Under the pieces are notes generated by a model, which was given only the letters and a program-made list of their open reading frames with translations, was not told the DNA's origin and did not search any database. A stretch of 64,000 bases of DNA from Streptomyces anulatus (GTDB taxonomy: Bacteria > Actinomycetota > Actinomycetes > Streptomycetales > Streptomycetaceae). Below are positions 1 to 8,056 of the stretch, piece by piece. Position numbers and translations under genes: made by a program. The stretch's first letter is position 1. The number at the start of each line of letters is the position of its first letter. Location of the stretch: contig NZ_JOEZ01000004.1 of the NCBI RefSeq assembly GCF_000721175.1, positions 62,001-126,000 of the forward strand, in the 5' to 3' direction.

Positions 1-441
1 AGCGGCGAGGAGAGCGGCCTGGTGGGTGCGGCGGTGGTCCGGGTGACCGGTCAGCTGGCCCAGGGCGTCGTGCGTTACCACGATGTCGGGGCGGAACGAG
101 CGGATCTGCTGGACCAGGGCGGCGACCACCTCGTCGAGTGGCGCGTCGACGAGCCGGGGACGGCCGGGGGCCGCCCTTTCGTTGCGGGCATCGCCGTATC
201 CGAGCATGCGAGGGGCGCCCGCGCCGAGCGCCCGCAAGGCGTCGGCGAGTTCGGAAGCCCGCGGACTGTCGGGCGCCCACGTCATGGTGACGACGGCGGT
301 GCGCGCGTGCGCGGCGGCGTGCTGGGCGAGGACACCGCCGGCGAGGAGGCTCTCGTCGTCGGGATGGGCGAACACGCCGAGCAGGGACGGCATCGTCGAG
401 GACGCCGCCTTCTCGGGGATCAACTCGTCGCAGTCAGGCAC
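1..441 (-). CDS. PIG-L family deacetylase (3' part cut by window edge)
   Basis: The 147 codons inside the window start at GTG (441) and run off the left edge. The N-terminal region carries the zinc-binding signature AHPDDE followed by LLAGG, and further on a conserved THDALGQLTGHPDHRR stretch, both diagnostic of PIG-L/LmbE N-acetylglucosaminyl deacetylases such as mycothiol MshB/Mca. The family hydrolyses an N-acetyl or amide group on a sugar, using a zinc ion held by the HPDD and distal HxxH residues. The GTG overlaps the stop of the upstream gene by 8 nt, so it is probably coupled to it; an ATG at 393 directly before PSLLGVF is an alternative start. The substrate cannot be told. Confidence 0.85.
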   Translation of the reverse strand, partial: MPDCDELIPEKAASSTMPSLLGVFAHPDDESLLAGGVLAQHAAAHARTAVVTMTWAPDSPRASELADALRALGAGAPRMLGYGDARNERAAPGRPRLVDAPLDEVVAALVQQIRSFRPDIVVTHDALGQLTGHPDHRRTHQAALLAA

Positions 442-2746
442 GCTGTCCCCCTGCGGCCGAGAGGCTCAGTGCGCCGGCGGGGGTCCGGCCCGGCCACTGG
501 AGGACAAGCCGTGCGCTGGGCTTGTCGAGCACATCGCCGGGCGGCAGCTGGTCGTCGGGCGTTGCGGCCGGGTGGACGGTCATCGGCGGATAGCCGCTCT
601 CGCGCACCTCGCGGTCCCAGACGCGCACGCACTCGGCGAAGCGCTCCGCCACCTCTTCCGCTGCTGGGCCGTAGGCGTGGATGAAGAACTCCGTCATGCG
701 GTCGGCCGGCTCCGGGGCATCCCTGACCTTCCGGTAGGTCAAGTAGGCGAGCGAGCCGTCCGCCAGGATCGCGGCCGCGTCCTGCTGCTCCACGAACGTG
801 GACCCCTTCGGCGCGGACAGACGGCAGAACCCCGGCAGGGTCGTCGCGGCATAGACCTGCAACGTCTCGAAGTTGAAGATCCCCCGGACGACCAGGCCCG
901 TGGAGCGCTCGTGCCGGGGACCGCGCAGAGCCTCGTCGAGACCGGCGGTGTCGCCGGGCGTCCCGTCCTCCCACCGCACCGTGACCTTGCCGTCGGCCAG
1001 CCGCACGGCGGGGGCGGTCCGGGCGGCCGCACCGCGGTCCCGCACGAACCCGCAGTACGTCCAGCGCTCGCAGTGCAGCACGTCGCCGCGCCGGACCAGG
1101 GTGAGGGAGCGGGTGTAGCCGCCCATCTCCAGCGGCACGACCAGCCGGGCCCCGTCGGCGAGCTGCTCCCGCCATGCGGGTGCGATGTCGGACGCGTTGT
1201 GCGTGATCACGATCCCGTCGAACCCGTTGGCCGGGACGTGGCTCGGCGCTCCGAGCCCGCCGTCGCCGAGGACGGCGGTGACCCGACCGCTGCCGGCCTC
1301 CGCGCACAGCCGCTGCGTCCGGTGCACTACGTACGGGTCGACGTCCACGGTCACCACGCGCCCGCGTTCCCCGAGGACGTGGGCCAGGAGCTCCGCGTTG
1401 TATCCGCCGGAGCCGACCTCCAGCACGGTCATCCCTGGCTCCAGCCGGAGTTGCTCGATCATGTCGGCCTGCAGCCAGGCCGCGGAGACGGAGCTGAGCG
1501 CCCTCTGGGGTGACTCCCGGACCGTCACCACGGCGAGGTCGTCGTGGTAGGCCGTCTCCAGCCGGGTCTCGGGAACGAACCGGTGCCGTGGCACCTCACG
1601 CAACGCGGCTTGGACCCGCGGCGAGGGCGCCCAGCCCTTGCTGATCACGATGTCCGCCATCCGCTCGCGCAACCGGACCGCCTCGGCCGGCTCCCCGGGC
1701 ACCGGAGGGACGGCGGCGGAGCACGCGTAGGAGTGGACCGGCGGGAGCCCCGGCAGCACCCCGGGCCACACCGCGGTCAGAGCCTGGGCACTGGGCGCGA
1801 AGATCTTCCCGAGGGTCACCAAGGTGTTCAGGTCTTGGAACTCCCAGCGTACGAAGCGGTGTGGCTCGGGCAGAGAGAGTTCACCGTCCCAGCGGGAGAT
1901 GCGGACCACGGCGGTGACGCGGCGTACATCCAAGCGGTCGTCGTGCAGCACGGTGATGACGTGAGCGTCCTCCACGCGCGCCGTCAGCCCGGTCTCCTCG
2001 TTCAGCTCCCGCACCGCGGCCGCTGGTGCGGCCTCGTCTGTCTCGATGCGGCCGCCCGGTAGCTCCCACATGCCTCGTGTGGAGCGGCCCAGCAGGACCC
2101 GGCCGAACGTATCGGTGACCACCACTGCGGCACCGAAGACGGCCTGCGGCTCGGGTCGCAGCTTCTCCTCCGCGCTGAATCCGGCCGGTCCGCGCAGGAC
2201 CAGCACCGCCAGGCCCTCCGCGTCGAACTGCTCGACGTCCTCGAACCCGTCGGTGATCGCGGCTAGTTCGTTCTCGTCCAGCGCGATGTGGCGCCGCTCT
2301 TCCGGCGTGTTCTCCACGATCGGCGTGATGATGACCAGCGCCCCACCCTCGCGCAGCCGGGCGGCCAGAGCGCGAAGGACACGGGCGCGATCGCAGACGA
2401 ACGCGATGCACAGCCGCAGCACGATCAGGTCGTAGCCGTCCTCGGCAAGAGCGGCCAGGTCGTCGCGCTCGACATCCAGGCTCAGCCAGCGCACCCCCTC
2501 CACCCCGGCGTGCTCCGCGCGGGCCCGCTCGAGCGCGCCCTCGGCGAAGTCCGCTCCGTCGACGGTGTAGCCGAGCGAGGTGAGGTAGACGGACATCTCG
2601 CCCGTTCCGCACCCTACGTCGAGCGCGCGGCCGCCCTCGGCTGTCGGGGCATGCTCGACGAGCAGGCGCTTCTCCTCGTCGCCGAGCCGCCGGAAGCCTC
2701 GCCCTTCGGTGTAGTGCTCGGACCAGTCAGTCCGGGTGTATCCCAC
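434..2746 (-). CDS. Three-domain FxLD-type protein: methyltransferase, Nudix, PIMT-like methyltransferase
   Basis: A 770-residue fusion. Residues about 20-190 form a class I SAM methyltransferase with glycine motif LDVGCGTG (42-49). Residues about 205-330 are a Nudix hydrolase whose box ends in RELNEETGL (246-254). Residues about 355-760 resemble protein-L-isoaspartate O-methyltransferase, with SAM motif VLEVGSGGYN (441-450), and match the C-terminal enzyme of what is annotated as methyltransferase, FxLD system. Such PIMT-like enzymes modify Asp in ribosomal peptides (lanthipeptides, graspetides). GTG start with GAGGAG 7 nt upstream. No FxLD precursor peptide was found nearby, so the peptide substrate is unknown. 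Member of the long minus-strand operon, 43 nt after the VanX gene. Confidence 0.85.
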   Translation of the reverse strand: MGYTRTDWSEHYTEGRGFRRLGDEEKRLLVEHAPTAEGGRALDVGCGTGEMSVYLTSLGYTVDGADFAEGALERARAEHAGVEGVRWLSLDVERDDLAALAEDGYDLIVLRLCIAFVCDRARVLRALAARLREGGALVIITPIVENTPEERRHIALDENELAAITDGFEDVEQFDAEGLAVLVLRGPAGFSAEEKLRPEPQAVFGAAVVVTDTFGRVLLGRSTRGMWELPGGRIETDEAAPAAAVRELNEETGLTARVEDAHVITVLHDDRLDVRRVTAVVRISRWDGELSLPEPHRFVRWEFQDLNTLVTLGKIFAPSAQALTAVWPGVLPGLPPVHSYACSAAVPPVPGEPAEAVRLRERMADIVISKGWAPSPRVQAALREVPRHRFVPETRLETAYHDDLAVVTVRESPQRALSSVSAAWLQADMIEQLRLEPGMTVLEVGSGGYNAELLAHVLGERGRVVTVDVDPYVVHRTQRLCAEAGSGRVTAVLGDGGLGAPSHVPANGFDGIVITHNASDIAPAWREQLADGARLVVPLEMGGYTRSLTLVRRGDVLHCERWTYCGFVRDRGAAARTAPAVRLADGKVTVRWEDGTPGDTAGLDEALRGPRHERSTGLVVRGIFNFETLQVYAATTLPGFCRLSAPKGSTFVEQQDAAAILADGSLAYLTYRKVRDAPEPADRMTEFFIHAYGPAAEEVAERFAECVRVWDREVRESGYPPMTVHPAATPDDQLPPGDVLDKPSARLVLQWPGRTPAGALSLSAAGGQRA

Positions 2747-2789
2747 AGGTCGCTCCTCGTTCGTGAAAGGCGGGGGTGGTGGTGCGGTG

Positions 2790-3446
2790 TCAGGGCAGTT
2801 CGACGGGGCCGTAGAGGGCGGCCGGCTGCTGGGTCTGCAGCGCCCAGTACCGGTCGCCGAACGACCAGTGCCACCACTCGGTCCCGTAGTTGATCAAGCC
2901 TGCGGTGGACAGCGCGTCGCCCAGGGTGGCCCGGTTCGTGCGGGCCCGGGCGCTCAGGTTGGGGGCGTCGGTGTAGCAGGCGCCTTCGGACTCTTCAGGG
3001 GAGGCGTTGACGCGCGTGCCCATGTCCAGCTCGCGGCCCTGGTGGTCGATCAGCGTCACGTCGACGGCCGCGCCGGCGGAGTGCGGCGCGATCTCCGGCG
3101 GTGACACGAAGCGGCTGGCGGCCTCCCGGAGCTCGGCGGCCTTCCAGCCCGGGTGGGCGCGGGCGAGCTCGTCGGAGTACTCCTCGAAGTACCGGCGCTG
3201 CAGGGAGGGGGGCCGGTAGCCCTCGATGAACAGCAACTGCACACCGCCGGGGAGCAGCGATTGCGCCTGCTGGAGCCGCGTGAGCACCCCCTGACGGACG
3301 TGAGCCCAGGCGCCCGCAGCGTCCTGCTTGCGGTCGTCGACCATCAGGCCGTGTGCGCGGGCGTCGAGGAGGACCTCGCCGCGCTCCTGGACAGGGATCG
3401 CGGCGACCCGCCGGTCGGACATCAAAACGATGCTGCTGGCGCTCAT
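2790..3446 (-). CDS. VanX-type D-alanyl-D-alanine dipeptidase (M15D)
   Basis: 218 residues. It shows the M15 zinc dipeptidase residues: an Arg in FIEGYRPP (VanX-like transition-state Arg), the metal motif HSAGAAVD, and the distal EWWH. The family cleaves D-Ala-D-Ala, either in vancomycin resistance (cytoplasmic VanX) or cell-wall dipeptide recycling. No VanH/VanA ligase partners are present, so a glycopeptide-resistance cassette is not indicated; here it is one member of a Nudix/methyltransferase operon. The ATG at 3446 overlaps the upstream stop as ATGA, which decides the start over a longer in-frame extension without coding character. No signal peptide is visible. Confidence 0.88.
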   Translation of the reverse strand: MSASSIVLMSDRRVAAIPVQERGEVLLDARAHGLMVDDRKQDAAGAWAHVRQGVLTRLQQAQSLLPGGVQLLFIEGYRPPSLQRRYFEEYSDELARAHPGWKAAELREAASRFVSPPEIAPHSAGAAVDVTLIDHQGRELDMGTRVNASPEESEGACYTDAPNLSARARTNRATLGDALSTAGLINYGTEWWHWSFGDRYWALQTQQPAALYGPVELP

Positions 3447-4483
3447 GCGTTCCCCCAGGTGTCGACGTATGCGGCCACGCCGGTGCGGCGGGCCTCCTCC
3501 ACGGCGCGCAGCCGCACGAAATCGCGGGCCGGCATCAACGCCTCCCACTCGGCCAAGGGCAGGACGCGGGCCCCGTCGTGCTCGCGCGGATTGAGGGTGA
3601 TGCCCCGGATCTGTTCATCGGTCAGGCGACCGCCGTCGAAGATCAGCTGCAGAGTGCTGTACGGACGCTGCTCCCGGGGCAGCCCGAACACGGTGGCCAG
3701 CAGCCGGGGCGGCCCCGCGGCGGTCATGCCGGTCTCTTCCCGGCACTCGCGCACCACCGCGTCCCAGGGCCGCTCGCCCAGATCCATCGCGCCACCGATC
3801 ATGTGCCAGGGGTGGCCGGGGGAGTAGACGGAGTGCAGCTGCAGGGGCCGGTCGTCCTCGTCGGTGACGTAGAGGCACACGTACGCGGCCGCCCGGGGCA
3901 GTGAGTCGGCGTACTGCTGCGGCGGCACCCACGTCGAGTCAGGTTGCGCACCGGGCACAGCACCGGCACGTTGACGGTGGCGGGTCATCCGCATCAGCGC
4001 CGGGCTGCCGCTGAAGCCGAGCTCCCGGTACAGGGGCGCAGCCTCCGGGCTGGTGTGCAGCTCGAACAGGGTGACGTCCTCGATGTCGGCGAGGTAGTCG
4101 AGGAGCGCGGACAAGACCGCCCGGGCGTAACCGCGGCGGCGGAACTCGGGCTGGGTGGCGACGATCTGTACGCGGGCGGCCCGGCCCCTGGGGTAGGCCG
4201 GGGCCGGGAGCACGGGGTGGATCAGGCCGAGGGCGCAGGCGGCCATCGTGCCGTCCGGGGCGTCGACGACGAAGGCCCAGGCGTCTCCCTCCGGCGTCAG
4301 CCGTGGCGCCAGCTCGTCCGTGCACTGCCGGACCCAGTCCTCGGTGAACGGTGCGCACAGGACGTATGCGGAGCGCATCCGGGTGATGGCTTCGGCGTCA
4401 GCGGGGGTCGCCGCGCGGACCGGCGGCCGTCCGGCGGCGTCGCTCGGCTCGGCTGCGGCAGTGGGTGCTGTGTCGGCGTTCAC
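3443..4483 (-). CDS. GNAT acetyltransferase-Nudix hydrolase fusion
   Basis: 346 residues. The N-terminal half (about 20-170) is a GNAT acetyltransferase with the acetyl-CoA loop RRRGYARAVL and the late LYRELGF motif. The C-terminal half (about 195-340) is a Nudix hydrolase with box ending RECREETGM. The two activities would be acetyl transfer to an amine and hydrolysis of a nucleoside-diphosphate-type bond; the shared substrate is unknown. GTG start, four-base GTGA overlap with the upstream gene, and an ATGA overlap with the downstream VanX gene, so translation is coupled on both sides. Confidence 0.85.
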   Translation of the reverse strand: MNADTAPTAAAEPSDAAGRPPVRAATPADAEAITRMRSAYVLCAPFTEDWVRQCTDELAPRLTPEGDAWAFVVDAPDGTMAACALGLIHPVLPAPAYPRGRAARVQIVATQPEFRRRGYARAVLSALLDYLADIEDVTLFELHTSPEAAPLYRELGFSGSPALMRMTRHRQRAGAVPGAQPDSTWVPPQQYADSLPRAAAYVCLYVTDEDDRPLQLHSVYSPGHPWHMIGGAMDLGERPWDAVVRECREETGMTAAGPPRLLATVFGLPREQRPYSTLQLIFDGGRLTDEQIRGITLNPREHDGARVLPLAEWEALMPARDFVRLRAVEEARRTGVAAYVDTWGNA

Positions 4484-5925
4484 TGGGCATCTCCTGTCGG
4501 TGAGAGGGCGGCACAGTGCTCGGCGCGCAGCCGAGCCAGGGTTCGCCGGCCGCGTTCGACCAGTTCGGGGTCACCGTGGGTGGCGCCGTAGGCGATCCCG
4601 CTCACGGAATCGAGCGCTGCGTCGATGAGGAGGCGGGCCTGTTCGGCGGCGGTCAGGGACCTGCCGTACCCGGCCAGGAACGCCTTGAAGAGGTCGTCGC
4701 GGCCAGCCCAGGCGTCGGACAGGCGCACCAGATCCCGTACGGCCGGCCCCGGCTCGCTGCGCTCGAGGTCGATCACCGCCACGAAGACCTCACGGTCGTC
4801 CGTCTCGTCGGCGGCGTCGGGGGTGGCGAGGATGTTGCGGAGCTGGAAATCTCCGTGGGTCTCCACCCACTCCAGTGGTGGCAGGTTTTCGGCCTGCCGA
4901 ACGAGCTCGCGGACGAACTCCTCATCACCCTGCTGCAGATGAGACCGCGCCCCGGCCAGGTGCCGGTCGGCCTTGGCCACGGCCGGGCCGCTGCCGGCGG
5001 GAGCGGGCCGTGGGGGAGAGGACTGGTGGATGCGGCGGGCCAGCGCCCCGATCCGGTGGAAGACCTTCCTCTCCCGCTCCGGGGCAAGGACGGCGCCGTG
5101 CAGCGGGCGGCCCGGCACCGCGGTGAGGACCACCGCCCGCAGGGTCTCGTCGGCGGCGACCAGCCGGGGGGCGGCCGCCCCCAGCCCCGGTGCCCACGTC
5201 CGTAGCCCCCGTACTTCCCTGCCGTGGAACCGCTCGCTCTGGTGCACCTTCACATACCAAGTGCCGCCCTGGACGCCGTGGACCCGCCACACCCGGCTCT
5301 CCTCGCGCGCCCACGACGTATCCGTCCACTGCGCGACCCGGCCGACCGCCCGCTCCGCAAACTCCACGACCGCAGCGTCGGGACGGGCGGCAGATGTCTG
5401 GCCGGTCACGTCCGGCACGATGAGCAGCCGGTCAGCACCGGCGTCGAAGGCGATGCTGTCGCCGGGCAGTTGGAAGTGCAGGGCGAGCCGCGCGCCGGCG
5501 CTGTAGGCGTCCAGGCCCGCACGGCAGTAGGCCACCATTGGGGCGGGCAGGGCGGTAAGGGGTGCCCAGTCCATCGCGTCGCAGACGTCCGGCTCGGCAA
5601 TCTCCGGCTCGCCCTTCCACCGCCGGACCTCGAAGAAGTGCCCGGTACGACTGGCGCCTGCTGGGCTGCGGTGGTGCACGGTCACGGCGGCCCGCACGTC
5701 GGCCGGGTCGAGGACGACTCCGGTCTCCTCCCGTGCCTCGCGGATCAGGGCGGTGACCACGTCCTCGTGCGGACCGTCCAGATGCCCCGACGGTAGGTGC
5801 CACAGGCCGGCGGCGTACACCTGCCCGGCCCGCCGGGACAGCAGGACCTGCGGGCCGTCGGCGGTCTCCCGGCGCAGGATCAGGTGGACGTCCACCGGCT
5901 CGGTGTGCCGCTGCTCGCTGCTCAT
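4480..5925 (-). CDS. Nudix hydrolase-aminoglycoside-phosphotransferase-like fusion
   Basis: 481 residues. The first about 150 residues form a Nudix domain with REAREETGV in its box. The rest (about 200-460) is a protein-kinase-like APH/choline-kinase fold, with the catalytic loop HGDFQLRNIL and the metal-binding segment VIDLERSEPGP. The kinase part would phosphorylate a small molecule, and the Nudix part would hydrolyse a phosphoanhydride. The start is ATG at 5925, which overlaps the upstream stop as ATGA; a longer open frame upstream is the shadow of the neighbouring methyltransferase. A second APH-like gene lies in the same operon (11023-12060). Confidence 0.85.
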   Translation of the reverse strand: MSSEQRHTEPVDVHLILRRETADGPQVLLSRRAGQVYAAGLWHLPSGHLDGPHEDVVTALIREAREETGVVLDPADVRAAVTVHHRSPAGASRTGHFFEVRRWKGEPEIAEPDVCDAMDWAPLTALPAPMVAYCRAGLDAYSAGARLALHFQLPGDSIAFDAGADRLLIVPDVTGQTSAARPDAAVVEFAERAVGRVAQWTDTSWAREESRVWRVHGVQGGTWYVKVHQSERFHGREVRGLRTWAPGLGAAAPRLVAADETLRAVVLTAVPGRPLHGAVLAPERERKVFHRIGALARRIHQSSPPRPAPAGSGPAVAKADRHLAGARSHLQQGDEEFVRELVRQAENLPPLEWVETHGDFQLRNILATPDAADETDDREVFVAVIDLERSEPGPAVRDLVRLSDAWAGRDDLFKAFLAGYGRSLTAAEQARLLIDAALDSVSGIAYGATHGDPELVERGRRTLARLRAEHCAALSPTGDAQ

Positions 5926-6791
5926 CGCGCTCCCTGCGGACGCCGGGCGAGCAGAACCCTGAACGTCGCTTCCTCGACCAGAGACCCGTCCACCGCGTGC
6001 GCGTGGAGAACGGCGAGGGCTTCGTCCTCGAATGCCTGGTGCCGCTCTGCGAAGAGCTCGGGAGCGGCGAACGACGTGGTGCGCAGGTAGCCGAGCACCT
6101 CGTGCGGCGCCCAGGCGCGGGTCACCGGGAACAGGTGCTCGGTGACGTCTTTGAAGGACGAGTCGGCGAGGTCCTCCTCGTACGAGCGGCGGGGCTCGGC
6201 GTAGGCACGGCGGGCGCCCGCCCGGCGCTCGGCGCCCAGGTAGCGCTGGATCAATTCGCGCAGCGCACGGGTCCAGTCGGCGTCGTTGGTCCACAGGCTC
6301 CCGTCGCCCATGATCGCCACTGCGCCGCCCGGTGTGGCGACCCGGTCGGCCATCTCCAGGACCGCCTCACCGTTCATCCAGTGGTAGGACCGGCAGAAGG
6401 TGATCAGGTCCGGGCCGGAGTCCGGTTCGCCGGGCAGCGTCGCGAGCGGCTCGTAGACGTCGGCCGCCGCGTGGACCAAGGTGAGGGTGCAGTGGCCGAG
6501 CACGGGGGCGAGGGCCTGCCTGGCCTGATGCAGCATCTGCGGGCTGACGTCGACCGCTTCGATGTGCGTCAGCTCAGCGCCGGCGGACAGGAGCGCGAGG
6601 GGCACCTGCCCGGTTCCGGTGCCCAGGTCGAGCAGCACCGGGGACGGCCGGTCCCGCAGCGTGCCGGCGAGCAGGCACACCGCCGCCTCCGGCAGGCCCG
6701 GGCGGTGCCGGGCGTAGGCCAACGCCGCGCCCTCGAACATGATCTCCTGCTCCGGTGCAAGGCCCGGAAGGGGCCCGTCGGGGTAGGTCAC
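5922..6791 (-). CDS. Class I SAM-dependent methyltransferase
   Basis: 289 residues with the SAM motif LLDLGTGTGQ near residue 55, then VDVSPQML (motif II acidic residue) and the FCRSYHWM segment typical of UbiE/trans-aconitate-type small-molecule methyltransferases. It uses GTG as start and is linked by GTGA and ATGA overlaps to both neighbours. The acceptor cannot be inferred; the operon holds three other methyltransferase domains. Confidence 0.85.
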   Translation of the reverse strand: MTYPDGPLPGLAPEQEIMFEGAALAYARHRPGLPEAAVCLLAGTLRDRPSPVLLDLGTGTGQVPLALLSAGAELTHIEAVDVSPQMLHQARQALAPVLGHCTLTLVHAAADVYEPLATLPGEPDSGPDLITFCRSYHWMNGEAVLEMADRVATPGGAVAIMGDGSLWTNDADWTRALRELIQRYLGAERRAGARRAYAEPRRSYEEDLADSSFKDVTEHLFPVTRAWAPHEVLGYLRTTSFAAPELFAERHQAFEDEALAVLHAHAVDGSLVEEATFRVLLARRPQGAR

Positions 6792-8056
6792 GAGGTGGCT
6801 CCCTCATCGAGCGGGTGGGGGGCGGATAGGTGCCAGGACAGGCGCCCGCACTCGGACGCCGCGCACTGCCCGCCGTCCGCGTCGAAGTAGAGGCGGTACC
6901 GGTCGGGGGAGCGTGCGGCCCGCCACCGGTCGGCGAGGTCCTGGATCTCTTTCCAGATGTCCCGCGGCCCTTGGACGGTAACGCTCCAGCGCCGGTGGCC
7001 CACCGGCTCCACGCGCATCCAGGATCCGCAGCCAGGTGCGCCGATCGCCAGGTGCTCAGACCCGAAGTCCCGCACCAGACCGCCTCCAAGGAGATGGTCG
7101 GCCGCCAGCCAGAATCCGCGGTCGCTGTCCGCGGGCGGCGACAGCATGCTCCGCTGGGTCCACGTGCCGGGCTCGGTGTCCATGCGCTGCCGGAACTCCT
7201 CGCTGAGCCAGATCCGCGCCATGCCGTGCCCGGCACGGTGGGCGAACTCCACGGCCCGCAGCTCTGCCGTGATCCGCCCGTCGGCGGTGCGTCCGACGAC
7301 AGCGAGGCCGGGCCACGACGGGGACGCGCTGGTCACGTGCGCCAGCAGCTTGCCGTCGGGCGCGAGCTGCTCGACCAGGGCCGTCGGCACGCGCTCCACC
7401 GTGTACGACACGAAGATCCGATCGAACTCCCGGCCCGGCACGCCCTGTTCGCCCGATCCGCACACCACCTGCGGCCGAAAGCCGAGGTCGGCCAGCCGGG
7501 CAGCGGCCGCGTCGGTGAGGTGACGGTCCCGGTCGAGGGTCGTCACCCCCCGGTCGCCACAGACCCGGCAGGCCACCGCGGCGGTCACCCCCGCGCCCGT
7601 CCCGACGTCCAGCACGCGCAGACCCGGGCGCAGATCCAGCTCTTCCAGCAGCGAGGCGGTCAAGCCCATCACCGTCGACATCGACGTGATCGACGCCCCC
7701 GACCGCGTCCCCCGTGCCCGACCCAGCAGCGGCTCCCCGTCATGCTGGACGAGCACACTGGCCCCGCTGTACAGCAGCCCGAGGAGCTCGGGGCGGTCCT
7801 GGGGCGCCGACCAGTCCAGCAGATCCCAGCGCGGCGGCTCTTTGCCTGGGGCACTGCGCCGTACGTACGCCTGCGGCATCAGCACTTCGCGGGGTAGCGC
7901 GAGGAGGGCGTCGCGGACCGGGCCCGGCCGCAAAGACCCTTCCTCCTCGAGTCGGGCGACCATCGCCGCCCGCGCGGCTGCCGGATCCGCTTGTGCATCC
8001 GTCGGTGTGGTCCCGCCGACCGGTCCGGCGTCGGGACAGGTGTCCAGAGTGCTCAT
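6788..8056 (-). CDS. PIMT-like protein L-isoaspartate O-methyltransferase family protein
   Basis: 422 residues, about twice the length of a housekeeping PIMT. Residues about 110-290 contain the PIMT core: SITSMSTVMG before the fold and the SAM motif VLDVGTGAGVTAAV, followed by TLDRDRHLTD. A C-terminal domain of about 130 residues is unlike ordinary PIMT. Enzymes of this longer type are often found in Streptomyces next to peptide natural-product genes; whether this one repairs proteins or modifies a peptide is not settled by the sequence. ATG at 8056 overlaps the upstream stop by ATGA. Confidence 0.8.
   Translation of the reverse strand: MSTLDTCPDAGPVGGTTPTDAQADPAAARAAMVARLEEEGSLRPGPVRDALLALPREVLMPQAYVRRSAPGKEPPRWDLLDWSAPQDRPELLGLLYSGASVLVQHDGEPLLGRARGTRSGASITSMSTVMGLTASLLEELDLRPGLRVLDVGTGAGVTAAVACRVCGDRGVTTLDRDRHLTDAAAARLADLGFRPQVVCGSGEQGVPGREFDRIFVSYTVERVPTALVEQLAPDGKLLAHVTSASPSWPGLAVVGRTADGRITAELRAVEFAHRAGHGMARIWLSEEFRQRMDTEPGTWTQRSMLSPPADSDRGFWLAADHLLGGGLVRDFGSEHLAIGAPGCGSWMRVEPVGHRRWSVTVQGPRDIWKEIQDLADRWRAARSPDRYRLYFDADGGQCAASECGRLSWHLSAPHPLDEGATS

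Noticed and set aside
2790..3446. VanX-type gene as part of a vancomycin-resistance cluster
   Set aside because: No VanH, VanA/D-lactate ligase, VanRS or FemX-like gene in the window.
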